64,000 bases of DNA from Agapetus fuscipes (lineage: Eukaryota > Arthropoda > Insecta > Trichoptera > Glossosomatidae), in NCBI GenBank assembly GCA_951799405.1, contig OX637334.1:13516001-13580000 (forward strand), in the 5' to 3' direction. The notes beneath the pieces are model-generated. The model saw only the letters and a program-made list of their open reading frames with translations. It was not told where the DNA came from and did no database searches. Shown here in pieces: positions 1-13,700 of the stretch (its first letter is position 1; every line of letters starts with the position of its first letter). The position numbers and the translations under genes were made by a program.

Positions 1-282
1 GCATGTGGAAAGAATGAATGATGATAGACTGACAAAGTATGTATACAAAGAAAGTGTGAAAGGAAAAAGAGGGAAGGGACGACCGAGAAAAGTATGGAGT
101 GATCAGATTGAGGAGATTGTGAAAGAATGGGATATACAAAGTGAGCGTAAAAGAAGAAAATGCATGAAAAAGGTGATGGATATGAATGAATTGAAAGAGG
201 TATGTAAGGATAGGAAAAAATGGAGGCAACTCTGCAGAGGCTCTGGCCACCCCTAGCGGAATGGCGACGGAGTTACAGTTAC
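1..282 (+). mobile_element. LINE-B type RTE-like retrotransposon, 3' end, cut by window edge
   Basis: The open frame runs from the window edge to a TAG at 254-256 and encodes the C-terminal tail of an endonuclease/reverse transcriptase. It is almost identical to the last 83 residues of the intact LINE B at 28241-31276, including the GRPRKVWSDQIEEI motif and the end LCRGSGHP. After the stop comes the family's short 3' end, with GAGTTAC-type repeats to about 282. The rest of the element lies to the left of the window. It sits downstream of the last RSL1D1 exon in the opposite orientation. Confidence 0.85.
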
Positions 283-1011
283 AGGCACGAAAAATTATTG
301 TTTTTGTAGGGAGGCAATTTTTAAAAATTACGTGCCTACCCCCCTCCCCCCCCGTCGACAGATTTTTGTACGGACAAAATATGCTTTTGAAAATTACGCG
401 TCTACACCCCCCTCCCCCTCGATGACATCTTTTGGTCATACCAGTATAGTGTTGCGGCCCGCGTAGATTTTGAAATATATCTATGTGGCCCGAAGACAAA
501 AAAGGTTGAGTATCATTGATCTAGATACATCATAAGAGCTTATGGTTTGTCAATATGTTGGCACTTCATTTTATAAATGAGGTCTGGACATTTGTGAATG
601 CCGAACTTTTTTCTCGGCGAGCAACCGTCAGTCTTGTATGGGACTTATGTCCTTAGAAACCTATAACAAAATATTTGTATGCATTTACCCTAGCAACCCA
701 GCTGAGTGACGACACAATATTGTCTATGTCAATTCACGTGCGGACTTCATTGCCGCAGTTCTACATGCGATAAGTTCCCTTTTTCACCAAGTTTCACAGT
801 TTTGATTCACTGAATATTTTCATTCAAGTAATAAAATAAACACATGTTTGGCCTACATTTAGTCCATGTCTTGTGGATTATAGGAATAGGATCTATATCT
901 ACATATCTTGCTGGACTAAATAAAAGACAGAAGCATGTTAGGTCTTCAATTTTTATAATCCTTTTAAAATAAAAGCAAATTTAAAATAAAACAAAACAAT
1001 GACAAGGCAAT
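283..1011. other. no gene recognised; C-rich tracts
   Basis: Two C-rich runs near 341-352 and 402-418 follow similar words (AAAATTACG), which suggests a decayed short tandem repeat. Nothing else is recognisable before the SINE at 1012. Confidence 0.4.
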
Positions 1012-1302
1012 GAGGTCCGTAGCTCAGTGGTAACACTGCGGACTCTGAATGGGAAGGTTGTGGGTTCGAATCGTGGCGGAGCACAAAAACTATACCATTT
1101 ATATTTTCAAATTTGCTCTTCGCTGGGTTGAAAAATTCATAAACCTTTACCAATGACCGGTTACCAAAGGTCCATCCAGCCTTACAGCAACTGGGTCTTT
1201 CTTGAGTATTGGCGCTTTCTACAGCGAAGACCAAGCTCGCAGAGGGCTCTTGAGGTGTGATACACATAAAAACAGCGCTCACCAAATAAATCAGCCTAAT
1301 TT
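1012..1302 (+). mobile_element. SINE-1, tRNA-derived, complete copy
   Basis: The head looks like a tRNA: an A-box-like GTAGCTCAGTGG near 1019 and a B-box GGTTCGAATCG at about 1062. These are RNA polymerase III internal promoter elements. A body of about 160 bp follows, then a 3' tail containing CTCTTGAGGTGTGATACACA and AAATAAATCAGCC, ending in poly(T). The tail recurs at 14752, 21030 and 59150, inverted at 18440, and at the 3' end of the L2/CR1-type LINE at 3692-5640, its likely mobilising partner. Confidence 0.8.
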
Positions 1303-1339
1303 TTTTTTTTTAAGGCAAGACTGCTATGATATATAAAGC

Positions 1340-1766
1340 TTATTCATTATCGTCTTCATCTTCATCATCTGATTCATCATCGTCTTCATCTTCATCATCA
1401 TCATCTTCGTCCTCTGATTCATCATCTTTTATTTCTTTTTTCTGAGCATCGGTATCATCATCACTTTCATCATCATCATCATCATCATCATCTTCCTGGC
1501 TGTTCTCATCATCTGATTCTTGCTTTTTATTTTTTTGTGTTTTATTATTTGTGGAGAGTTTCTGTTTCTTTTTAGGAACTTCATCTTCATCATCACTTTT
1601 ATCATCACCATCCTCCTCACTGTCGTCGTCATCTGATTCTTGTATTTTGTTTTTCTTTGTCTCATTATCATTTTGGGAGAGTTTCTGTTTCTTCTTTGGA
1701 ACTTCTTCTTCATCATCGTTGTTGACATCACTTGTATCATCTTCATCATCCTCCAGTTCAAAATCA
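1340..1766 (-). CDS. RSL1D1: RSL1D1 exon 5: acidic C-terminal tail and stop
   Basis: The acceptor is TTTTTTCAG, ending at 1767, and the first base completes the serine codon begun in exon 4. It encodes DFELEDDEDD and then alternating acidic runs, with PKKKQKLS twice, ending DNE and TAA at 1342-1340. Low-complexity acidic sequence alone would be weak evidence. The correct phase, the clean acceptor and the stop make it a convincing terminal exon. A MITE begins only 40 bp upstream of the exon. Confidence 0.85.
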
Positions 1767-4700
1767 CTGAAAAAAGTACAAAGAAAATGATTACTTTGAG
1801 GTCTAACCCCCGTATTCATGAATCCTACTAGCACTTACCATAGGGCGCGCTAGCTGTCAGATTGGCGAAATTCGTTTCAGAAACAATACTTAGGGTAAAA
1901 GCAACGCTAGGGCTCTCTAAATACTAGCGCTTGGGTAAGTAAGGTCGGCAGGTATATTAACCAACGCTTAAGCGCTGTCAAAATATTCCTTCGTATTTAA
2001 TTGTTATCACATTTTTTGTTTGATTGTGAATTAACATGAAAAAATGAATTCTTACGATGAAGACAATTTTTTAGAGTGTATTAACATTGTTTTGACGAGT
2101 ATATTAACATTGTTTGACCATCAGAATCGGGTTTGTTCTCCAGTATGGTCTAGGACCATACTGCAATGATAGATGAACTGTCAAAATATTCCGTCGCATT
2201 TCGTCAGCAAAGTTTTTGTTTGGTTGTGAATTATTTACATAAAATAATGAATTCTTACATGAAGATGATTTTAACGAGTATAAAAACATTGTTTTGACCA
2301 AAAATAGTGTCCTAAGAAAATATATCAGAGACTGTAAAGACCCATTTACGATTACGACGAGGAAGAATTTAGAAGGCGTTTTAGATTGAAAAAATGCGTC
2401 GTTCTGTATACAGTCTTTCCGTTGCTCATTGAGGGTTTAACAAAGCCAAAAAATTCTTCGATTGTCAAGTTTTATGCACAGCTCAAAATATGACATTGAC
2501 ATTTCTTCGATTTGTCAAGTTCAACAGCTCAAATGTCATTGAAATTTGAAAGAATTGGCAATGATAAGAATGAAGTACGCCGAATATTGGTCGGAAGCTA
2601 TTGACCAATTACAGAGCTGGGTTTTTTCGAGAACCAATGACTGGCCGTAAATCTCCACTAATTTGGGCACTAGGCTGATTAAAGATTTAGTGTTCTTTGT
2701 GAAACAAAACGCTCCAAAATGTCGACCCTTGAGTAAGTGTAGCGCTTGACTTAGGTAAGTATTGTTACTTGAGGCAGTATTGGTCATGAATACGGGGGTA
2801 AGTGTCTGGTACATTTATTTATTAACTAGCTGACCCGACAGACGTTGTACTATCTAAATCATAAAATTGTTAGAAAAAGCTGTGAGATAGTGGTATACAC
2901 CGCAAGACAAAAAAAATTACGAGTCCTCAAAAAAAATTGACATATAATGAATTATTCTTGATATATAATTAGTTTTTTTGTATTGTTTGACATATGTGAT
3001 GACTACTCGTTACTTCAAGGTTAAAATAAAAAATCTTACTCATAAATTGTAGTTAGAAATTGGCATTATATAGACCCATAACGGTTCATTTATGGTCGAG
3101 TGTTTGTGATGGAATAATAAAAGACATTTATTTTTTAATTAATATTTAAGAAGTAGGTTCTTATCGCTTTATTTTAAATTAAGGTATTTAAAATTTAAAC
3201 ATATTTATAACATTTAAGTAAAAATATTTAATACTAAATGAATTCGTCGGGGTTATAGCCACGGGGGCCAGGAGGGCTGATCTTTCTAGCGTGTTTCGAA
3301 TGGAACAACGTTGGTTCGATCCCCGCTTGGGTCACTTGACTTTAACTTTGACCCTGGTTCAACAGATGTTATTGGGTAATTATTTTTTAATAATTCATTA
3401 ATAAAAAACAATAATGAATTATTAAATGATGATTTTAATACCTGTTTCTGGCCAGGCAGAATAGGTTGGTGAATCACAAATCTATTTAAAAAAAAAAAAA
3501 AAAAAATTCACCTTTATTTTTTATAACATGTAAAATTCTAAATAGTGTCCTTAATTTATCGAACAAAAGAAAGAGGTATCGATAAAGGATTTCTTAGAAA
3601 AAGGGTTCAGTAAAGTCAAGCGGTGCGGTAGCAAGTAAACTCGTAATTTTTTTTGACCGGCGGTGTATTTGATGAGTTTTTTGTTAAACGATTATATATA
3701 TATAAGGATAATTTATTTTAATGTACACATAATTGAAGAGCGCCGTTTTTGTGTGTATCACACCTCAAGGGCCCTCTCAAATCACGGATAAGATTTATTG
3801 TAAAGATGTGTCTTTAGTGCTCCTTTAAAGACACCAACAGTCTTTGCCTTCCTCACATCAGGTCTGTTCCACTTCATTGGTCCCGCAAACCGGAAAGCAC
3901 GGTCCCCAAAATTAGTGCGTGTCTGACGGTGTGGCTGGACCAAGTCCACCACGCCATCCCCTGCAGATCTAAGCGTTTGGCGCCTCAAATCCCTCTCAAT
4001 GGGTGTAAACATGTCAGCCAAATATGAAGGAGCTGTACCATTTACAGCCTTATACACCATCAGACAAACACGGTAGACCACCCTCTCCGGAAAACGAAGC
4101 CAATGCAGTTTTCCTAACAATGGAGTAATGCGAGTAAATTTAGACATCCCGAATATGAGTCTTGCCGCTAAATTCAGGACAGACTGAAGACGGTTGAACT
4201 GCTTTTTCGGCTGACCTATGTACAGCGTTGAGCAATAGTCAACTCGTGACATCACAAAGGCATTAACCAGGGTCTTGACTGCTCCCGACGGTAAACATCT
4301 CCTGATCGCCTTTATCTGGCGAAGTTAAAAAAATGAGGAAGATACAGTCGAGTTCAATTGCTCTCCCATTGTGAGGTTCCGATCCAGTGTGACTCCTAGA
4401 AGTCTGACTGAGTCGGAGGGCTGAATCAGCTCTCCCCCAATGGAGAGTGGTACTCAAGTTGTCAAGAGATGATCACGCCTGGTTGTAGCCGCCCACATCC
4501 CTTCTGTCTTACCCATGTTAAGGATTAGGCCATTGCTTGTCATCCATTCACCAATCTCCGCAATGAAAGCTGCCACCCTGTTACTGAGAGTTTGTGCCAT
4601 ATGTGGCTGACACTGAGAGTAAATTTGCCAGTCATCTGCATATGCATGTGTAATGAGGCCCCATTTCTCAACTATACTCTCAATGTCAGCAGTGTATAAA

Positions 4701-7700
4701 ATAAACAGGATTGGTTCCAGCACAGACCCCTGCGGCACCCCGGAGATCAGCGAATAGGAAGGTGAGACACAGTCACAAGTACGCACTACCTGCTTGCGAT
4801 CCGCCAAGTAGGAGGAGAACCACGCCAGCGCCTTATCCCTCAAGCCGTACGAACCCTCCAACCTTCTTATCAGAATATCATCACATACGGTGTCAAACGC
4901 CGCACTCATGTCCAGAAGCTCTAAGAGAGCAAGATCTCCGCAATCCACTGCCGATATCAGATCTGAGACCACCGTCAGCAAGCCAGTTTCAGTCGAATGA
5001 TATTTTTGATAGGCTGATTGCCTCTTAGGCATCAGATCGTTAGCACTCAGATAAGATACCAGCCGATCAGAGACAATGCGCTCCAGTACCTTAGACAGAA
5101 ACGGTAAGTTTGACACTGGCCTGAAATTGGAGAGATCATTAGGATCGAGATTTGGCTTTTTTAATATTGGCGTTATTTGCGCTTCCTTTAAAAAGGAGTG
5201 GATAGTGGCATCTATTAGGCATCCATTGATAAACCTAACAATAAATGGAGCCACTGGAAGAATGCACTCTTTTAGTACCCACGTCGGCACAGGATCCAGA
5301 TCACACTGCTTATTTGGTGATCCCGCTACAACTCGCGTCACCTCTTCAATAGAGGTCAGCCCAAGCACTCCAAGCTGTGAATTACACACAGGTCCCAGAG
5401 AACCAGGACTAACCTCTAGGGGAGAATATCTGGTCGGTATTTTACTTTGAAAGTAAGCAGCGAGATCACCAGCAGTCGTCACCGGACCCGCACCGGCCCG
5501 GGCACCATCAGACACGTTCTCCAGAAGTCTCCATAAACGCTGTGGACATTTTTCACTAGCAATAATGGTACAATAATGCTGGGACTTTTTCTGGAGAATA
5601 GCTGACCTGGGCTGGAAGTCTCATCAGGACGGTAGATAGCATGTTACCGTCGACGGTACGTTAGAGATACCTATTTGAAAGTTTGCCATAGCGCCGCTAT
5701 GTGTCAATGCTTGCATATGATTGGTCGAATAGTTCAATACCTTTCATCGGTACAATGTTAACGAGCTTTGGTAGACTCAACTGACGGTAACATTCGTGGT
5801 CACTACCATATTTATGGTAGCATATCAAGCAAATTGAACTGCCTGATACGCAAACGATTGGAGTAAACTAGTAGGTATCTGCAGTTATTTGAAATAATCT
5901 TCTTTTTGAAAGTACGAAATTACATTTAAGATTTATACGAGTATTAAATGTATTACCATAAGCAGACACGTATATGTTCTCGCTTACACATGCTGCATGT
6001 GGACCTAGAATATAAAAACCCAAATTTCAGATGAACATAAGCACTGCAACTTTTGCCGACTTTTCCTGAAACAGGGGTGATTTTTACAAAGTGAAACATT
6101 TTTTTACAATGTGAGTGTTCAGCCTCATATCGACCTACAAGACAAGGAATAAATTTTAAATTAAATAAAATTCATAAAACAATATTTAAAAAAAACAGTA
6201 AAGAAAAATAAAACTTATAAATTAAATTAAGAAAATTAAAATGGTAAGGGTAACGGTTCCTTGACTTATAGGTTCGTATGCGGCTGACCACCCATGCTGT
6301 AAAAATGGTTCACTTTGCCAATGTCACCCCTGTCTCAGGGAAGGACGGCAAGAGTTGCTCGGTGTATGTCCATTTGAGATGGTTTTTATGTTGTAGGTTC
6401 ACATGCGGCATGTGCAAGCGCGAACTTGTACGTGTCTGGTTGTGAAAATGCATGTAATGTGAATCTCCATTGTAACATATCTTTGCAACTTAGATTAGAT
6501 TAGATTAGAAAATAGTTAATTTCTTGACGTATTGGTTGGTATGAGGCTGAACCACCATGGTTTCAAAAATGGTTCACTTTGCAAATGCCACCTCTGTTTC
6601 AGAGAAGGTCGGAAAAAAATGCAGGGTTTATTTTCACGTGAGGTTTCGTTTATTTTATACGTACACATGCAGCATGTGAAAGAGCGAACATACACGTGTC
6701 TGCTTGTGAGCGTGCATTAAATATGATCCCCTTGAATACCAATACATCTTTGATCTTTGATTATAGATTTATGATATTTATAATAGCGACTGACCACCCA
6801 TACTGTAAAAAATGGTTCACTTTGCCAATGTCACCCCTGCTTCAGGGAAGGTCGGCAAGAGTTGCAGGGTTTATGTTCATTTGAGATTGGTTTTTAAATA
6901 TTGTAGGTCCACATGTGGCATGTGTAAGCGCGAAATTATGCATGTCTGCTTGTGGGAATGCATTTAATATGAATGTCAAATGATAGGTACATATCTTTGC
7001 AGCTTAGATTTAGATTTAGATTTTTAGATATGATTATAGAACTTAGGATACGATTTTTGGATTTATTTAATTTCATTTTGTTTTTATTTTTTTTTATTAA
7101 ATTTATTTTGTTAATTTTTTATTTATTTCGTAAATTTTAATCACCAGCAAATACGCGGAAGTTCGTGTTTACTCATGCTAAACGTGAAGTTTCTAAATAA
7201 GCGTCATAAACCCTGCAACTTAGGTTATATACGTCGAAGGCTGCTGGCATATCATAGCGGCAGATTTAGTCAACAATAATGAATGTTAGACCTACTAGTA
7301 AAGATACGTTGACCGTGTCCATACAATAAAGGCATACAAAATGGCGTCAAGTGAACAGCTGATCAATAATTCTACGTATTTCTTACAAAGTACCTAAATG
7401 TCATTCAATTGATTTGGCGAACTACCATGGCCGGTAGCTGGCTGCCGAGACTTGCTTTGATAATGCTTACCATCGTTACCTGCCGCCATACAGAAAAAAT
7501 ATCCAAGATGGCCGCAGGTGAACAGCTGATCAATGATTCTACGTATTTCATAAAAAAAGTACCTAAACGTCACTCGGTACATTTGGCGACCTATCATTCC
7601 GGTAGCTGACATGTCGAGACTCGCATTGATACCGCTTACCGTCGTTACCTGTCCCCATACAAAAAAAATAAACAAGATGGCCGCAGGTGAACAGCTGATT

Positions 7701-10700
7701 AGAGATTGACAGGTGTTCATACTAATCTGAACGACAATCGGTAGGTAGGATCTGCCGTTTGTGTTGAGACTGCCAGCCCTGTACAGACCCTGTGCAATTA
7801 TCCACATTTCTGTAGTGCTACCTGGTTTGCCGCTCCTGAAATTACGCTCTGCTTGTCGCATTTTGCATTTCAGCGCACTGCATTCACTATCAAACTAGAT
7901 AGCGCTATTCCGCTCCCTAACATGTTTGATTGTAATGGGAGTATGCAGATTTATTAAACTTTTCATGGTGTCATTGTACAGCCCAACTAATGTGTCTGGG
8001 TGCATTGAGACGTAGGTTTCCGGACAACAGATCGGCGAGAGAGATTTGAAGGTAATCAAAGGTAAACGATTGATGTGAAGGTAATCCAGACGTCTTCTGA
8101 AAATCTGGTCAAAATGTGAAATATAATGTAGATGAACAATTCTTCTATACCATACCAAACTCCCATCAAAGGCAACGTTCAACTTTTCACAATTTCTAAA
8201 TCTTCTATGATAATTTACTAATTTTCTATATACTAATCTTTCCTAGGTTATAAACATTATTTAAGGATGAAGAACAACCAAATCCCTTTAGCCGTTCTTA
8301 ACCCTTTGGCTGCGGCTGGCATGCATAGATGTCATGACGTAACTTGCATAAGTGCGGCTGGCATCTATACATGTCATCGAAGTTCAAAGCTTTCCCTGAC
8401 ATCGGTGTTCAAATTTTTCAAACTTTTTTGTTGCTTACATTATAGGTACACTAATAAAATCTCATATTATACATATTTTGAAAATATTCTTTCTCAAATA
8501 TTTCGTCAGAACAGATCGATCTCTCGTCCCGCGCGTGTGTACCAATGTTTATAAACAAAATCCAGGCAAGTATACTCTATTCAGATAGGTATAACTGTTT
8601 ACGTTTTTTGTTTTTTTGTAAAATAACTAATACATTTTTCTGTTTAGTGACGAGTATTTAAGTGAGTAAAAAAATTGTTTAAAACCTAATGGATATAAAA
8701 TCTAGTTATGGAATGTGCGTATAATGTATATTTTTAAGTAGTATTGTTGTGAGTTACTTGTTTTTATATAAAACAACAAGTGAAAACATGTGTTGAAAGT
8801 TTGTGATTTGTGTTCCTGGATAACTAATGAATATACTTTTTCATAAATTTTGAAGTTTCATCAAGTAATTAAGGTAGGAAATCAATTTATGTGTAAAAAA
8901 ATAACCTTAAAAAAGTATTCCGTTCTGGCGGTGCGTATGTAGCAAATAAATTCAGAATCGAAACGGTTAAGAGATCAAGGTAGCAACAATAATCGTTTTA
9001 TTTTTATTATATAAACTAGCTGACCCCGCAGATTTTATCCTGCCTTTTTTTTTATAAATGAGATTCAATAGTTTTGTGGATTTGTAAATTTGGGAATGGC
9101 TGTTCTTCAGAAAATGGAAAAGATGAGCGAAGAAATCTTATTTTGAAGTGATCATTGTAACTATTATAGTGAGACGGCATCGCCCAATAACTTAAAACAA
9201 TTGAGCGTGAAAATGAAATTGGGCTCATTTAAAGATATTGAAGTACTATGGATTGCAGTTATGAAAGATGTTGTAGCCTTTTAAATTTCAGGAGGTGTAT
9301 ATGAAAGTTTTATATCTTTTGTCATTTTCACACTGTAATTGGTATTTCAAGCATAATTTCATTGCTTAATACCAATAAAAGAATGCTGTCATTCTATTGG
9401 GCAGAAGGAAACGTTTTCTGTGTACATTTAAAAAATAATTAAATTATCATTTATAGGTTTTAAATTATTCTTTAAATAAAGCTAGTTGCAATCGTTGATG
9501 TACAGTGTATGTATACATGTTAATTGATATTAGAAGAAGTAAAATCAATAAGATAATTGAGGGTAGATCATTCGTTTTGGATGTCCATTTATATTATTGT
9601 TTATAATAATAATAATAATAATAAGTTCATTTGTATGGCGCCTTTTCATGACCCTTGGTCATCCCTTATCTTTATAAAATTCAACGGCCTCCCCATACAA
9701 AATAGTTGTGCGTTAATGGCATTCAAACTGAAGAACTCCTAAACAGATGCACGTCATATTCACAACAAATATTGTTCAGGACTTGGGATGTGCTTCCTCA
9801 TCATTAGTAGATTTTAAATTGTTGTTTTTTAAATAAATAAACATGATCAATCACAACACCTTTTTATGTAAAACCTATGCGAGAAACAAAACTCATTTTG
9901 ACATTCGAATTTCAAATAAATTGCCAACACTTCAACATACGCTTCAAAGTTGCCATACAAGTCGATTCTTTTTCGTTTGAATTCCGTTGAGTACCTACCT
10001 ATATTCTTTATTTATTTCAAAATTATACTTCAACCAGTTATAACATGTAAGTATTATTTTACAATATACAATCTAAGTTGCATAGACGCATTAACATTTA
10101 TAATTCATATTCAATGCACTCCTCTTCGGAGACACGAGTGAGTTTGCGCTTACAAATGCTGCATGTGTATTTACAAATAAAAATTTCAGCCTCTCATGAC
10201 CATAAGCCCTGCAACTTTTGCTGACCTTTTCAGAAACAGGGGACACATTTGTTAAGTGAACCCATTTATGCGATATGGGTGGTAAGCCTCATACTAACCC
10301 TTAAGTCAAGGAATTTGAGTTTGAAAAATCCTTAAACAACGGTAATCTTAATTTATAATCTAAAGTTGCAAAAAAAGTTATTTGATGATTCAAATTGAAT
10401 GCACGCCCACAAACTGGCAAATGTCATTTCACGCTAACATATAGTTGTGGCGCTTGATTTTTTTTAAATATTATAATATATAATCTAAGTTGCACAGATA
10501 CAATAACTTTTATAATTCATATTCAATGCATGCCCCCCTGGAGACACGAGTGGGTACGCGCTTATTAATGCTGCATGTGAACTTACAAATTAAAATTAAG
10601 GCCTCTAATGAACATAAGCCCTGCAACTTCGGCCAACCTTTTCAAAAACAGGGGGAACATTTGTCAAGTGAACCATTTTTTGCGATATGGGTATTCAAGC

Positions 10701-13700
10701 TCATACTTACCTATCCGTCAAGGATTTGAGTTTAAAAAATCCTTCAACAATGTTTAATTTAATTTATAATCTAAAGTTGCAAAAAAAGTTATTTGATGAT
10801 TCAAATTGAATGCACGCCCACAAACTGGCAAATGTCATTTCACGCTAACATATAGTTGTGGCGCTTGATTTTTTTTAAATATTAGAATATATAATCTAAG
10901 TTGCACAGATACAATAACTTTTATAATTCATATTCAATGCATGCCCCCCTGGAGACATGAGTGGGTTCGCGCTTATAAATGCTGCATGTTAACTTACAAA
11001 TTAAAATTAAGGCCTCTAATGAACATAAGCCCTGCAACTTTTGCCAACCTTTTCAAAAACAGGGGAAAATTTGTCAAGTGAACCATTTTTTGCGATATGG
11101 GTATTCAAGCTCATACTTACCTATCCGTCAAGGATTTGAGTTTAAAAAATCCTTCAACAATGTTAAATTTAATTTATAATCTAAAGTTGCAAAAAAAGTT
11201 ATTCGATGATTCAAATTGAATGCACGCCCACAAACTAGCAAATGTCATTTCACGCTAACATTTAATTGTGGCACTTGATGTTTTTAATTTTAGAATATAA
11301 ATCTAAGTTGCATACATACATTTTATAATTCATATTCAATGCATGCCCCCAAGCAGACATGAGTGACTTTGCGCTTACAAATGCTGCATGTGTAATTACA
11401 AATAAAAATTTCAGCCTCTCATAACCATAAGCCATGCAACTTTTGCCGACCTATTCAGAAACAGGGGGAACATTAGTTAAGTGAACCCATTTATGCGATA
11501 TGGGTGGTAAGCCTCATACTAACCCTTAGGTCAAGGAGTTTGGGTTTGAAAAATCCTTAAACAACGGTTATCTTAATTTATAATCTTAAGTTGCAAAAAG
11601 AGTTTTGATGATTCAAATACAATGCACACCCACAAGCTGGCAAATGTTCTTTCACGCTAACATATAATTGTGGCACTTGATGTTTTTAATTTTAGAATAT
11701 AAATCTAAGTTGCATACATACATTTTATAATTCATATTGAATGCATGCCCCCAAGCAGACATGCATGTGTAATTACAAATAAAAATTTCAGCCTCTCTTG
11801 ACCATAAGCCCTGCAATTTTGCCGACCTTTTCAGGAACAGAGAAACATTCGTTCAGTGAACATTTTTTTAGGTATGGGAGGTCAGCCTCATACCTCATGC
11901 TTCATACAAGATACTCAGAACATGAAAGAACTAAATAACCCTTTTACCGCAATTTTTTTTTTAAATTACTTCTTAAAGCATTTAATTACTATGAAGGAGG
12001 TGTGAGGAAAAATTATTGCGAAGCCAGACTTACACTGCCCGAAGGGCCTAGCAGACAACCGTGCGCAGCACGGTCAGTCTGCTAGTTGATTATAAAAACA
12101 TAATTTATTGTGTATGTTCCTTGACTTATAGGTTGGTTTGCGGCTGACCACCCATGCTGCAGAAAATGATTCACTTTGCCAATGACACACCTGTTTCAGG
12201 GAAGGTCGGCAAGAGTTGTGGGGCTTATGTTTATTTCGGATTAGGTTTTTATATTATAGGTCCACATGCGGCATGTGTTAGTGTGAAATTATGCATGTCT
12301 GCTTGTGGGAATGCATTTAATGTGAATTTCAAATGATACATATCTTTGCAACTTAGATTTAGATCATTGTGTTTATGCTCCTTAACTTATAGGTTGGTAT
12401 GCGGCTGACCACTCATGCTGTAGAAAATGGTTCACTTTGGTTCACTTCACTCCTGTTTCAGGAAAGGTCGGCCAGAGTTGTAGGGTGTTTGTTTATTTGA
12501 GATTTGGGCTTTAATATTGTAGGTTCACATGTGGCATGTGCAAGCGCGAACTTATACATGTGTGCTTGTGAGAATGCATATTTTGTGAATCCCCAATACC
12601 TTTGCAACTTAGATTCGGAAAAAATGTAATCCTTTTTTTTCAATTTATTGATGATACAAACTTCATATTTTCTTAATTTTGTTCATTTTAGCTTTGATTT
12701 GTTACCTCGTATGAACGATTCGAGCTCAAGTTTGCACATATAAAGTTGAATAGTAAGAAGATGGAGTATGTAGTAAAACTTGGTTCACTTTTGCCAATGA
12801 CCCCTGGTTTCAGCGAAAGTGGCAGGAGTTGCAAAGTTTATGTTCACATGCAGCATGTGTAAGCATGTACTTACAATGTGCTTACTTTTGGGCATGTATT
12901 TAATATGAGTCTAAAATGACAAAATATCTTTGCAACTTAGATTATATGTTTTGAAATGTAATTTGTCGTGTATGTTCCTTGACTTATAGGTTGGTATGCG
13001 GCTGACCACCCATGCTGTGAAAATGGTTCACTTTGCCAATGTCACCCCTGTTTCAGGGAAGGATGGCAAGAGTTGCAGGGTGTATGCCCATTTGAAATTT
13101 GGTTTTTATGTTGTAGGTTCACATGAGGCATGTGCAAGCGCAAACTTTACGTGTCTGGTTGTGAGAATGCATGTAATGTGAATCTCCAATGTAACATATC
13201 TTTGCAACTTAGATTAGATTAAATTAGACGGATCTAAGAAATGTTGAAAGAGCCACCATATGTTTTTATGCAACTTAGATTATAAATCCTCGACTTGTAA
13301 GTTGGTGTACAAATTGTTTCACTACTGCCTGTTTAAAGTTAAGTCAGCATAAATTGCACCGTTGTTATTTGGGATTTGCAGTTGGGTCTTATTTTGAAAA
13401 TATACATGCATTATGTGTATGCACAAACTAACATGTGTTTCCTTTTGGGCATCCATTCAATATGAACCTTAAATGTGTGCATATATTTGTAACTGAGATT
13501 AAAGACTTATATATTTAACCTTGAACGCTTTTCATGACTTTGACAGTTGAAAAGCTAAATTCCATTTTTTAAAAAAGAGTTCTGTTTGGTAAAGGCTGTT
13601 GATGAATAAAATCTTTTATTCCATTTTCAAATTTTGTACCTACCAGTTTATTTTATTAATTTGATTTTGTTTAACCTCTTAAAATATTTCAAACCGAACA

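Larger units (their letters stand above)
3692..5640 (-). mobile_element. L2/CR1-group LINE, 5'-truncated
   Basis: The element lacks its endonuclease and starts within the linker before the reverse transcriptase, near 5640. It ends in a very short 3' UTR of about 90 bp and a TATATATA run near 3692. The 3' UTR contains a 40-bp stretch (about 3736-3776) nearly identical to the SINE-1 tail. The coding region is broken between the RT and the C-terminal domain (see the two entries). Confidence 0.8.

Noticed and set aside
1340..1766. Acidic stretch dismissed as simple repeat
   Set aside because: I first treated it as low-complexity noise. The acceptor, the exact phase and the stop made it the RSL1D1 terminal exon.
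10040..11900. Regular direct repeats as a CRISPR-like array
   Set aside because: The period is 400-416 bp with repeats throughout the unit, in a eukaryotic Helitron. No short repeat/unique spacer structure.
12996..13181. Conserved 60-75 codon frame (MRLTTHAVKMVHFANVTPVSG) in several R240 copies
   Set aside because: Copies at 12996, 18583 and 23490 share it only because the repeat is conserved. Others have frameshifts and different start points, with no codon-position bias visible by eye.
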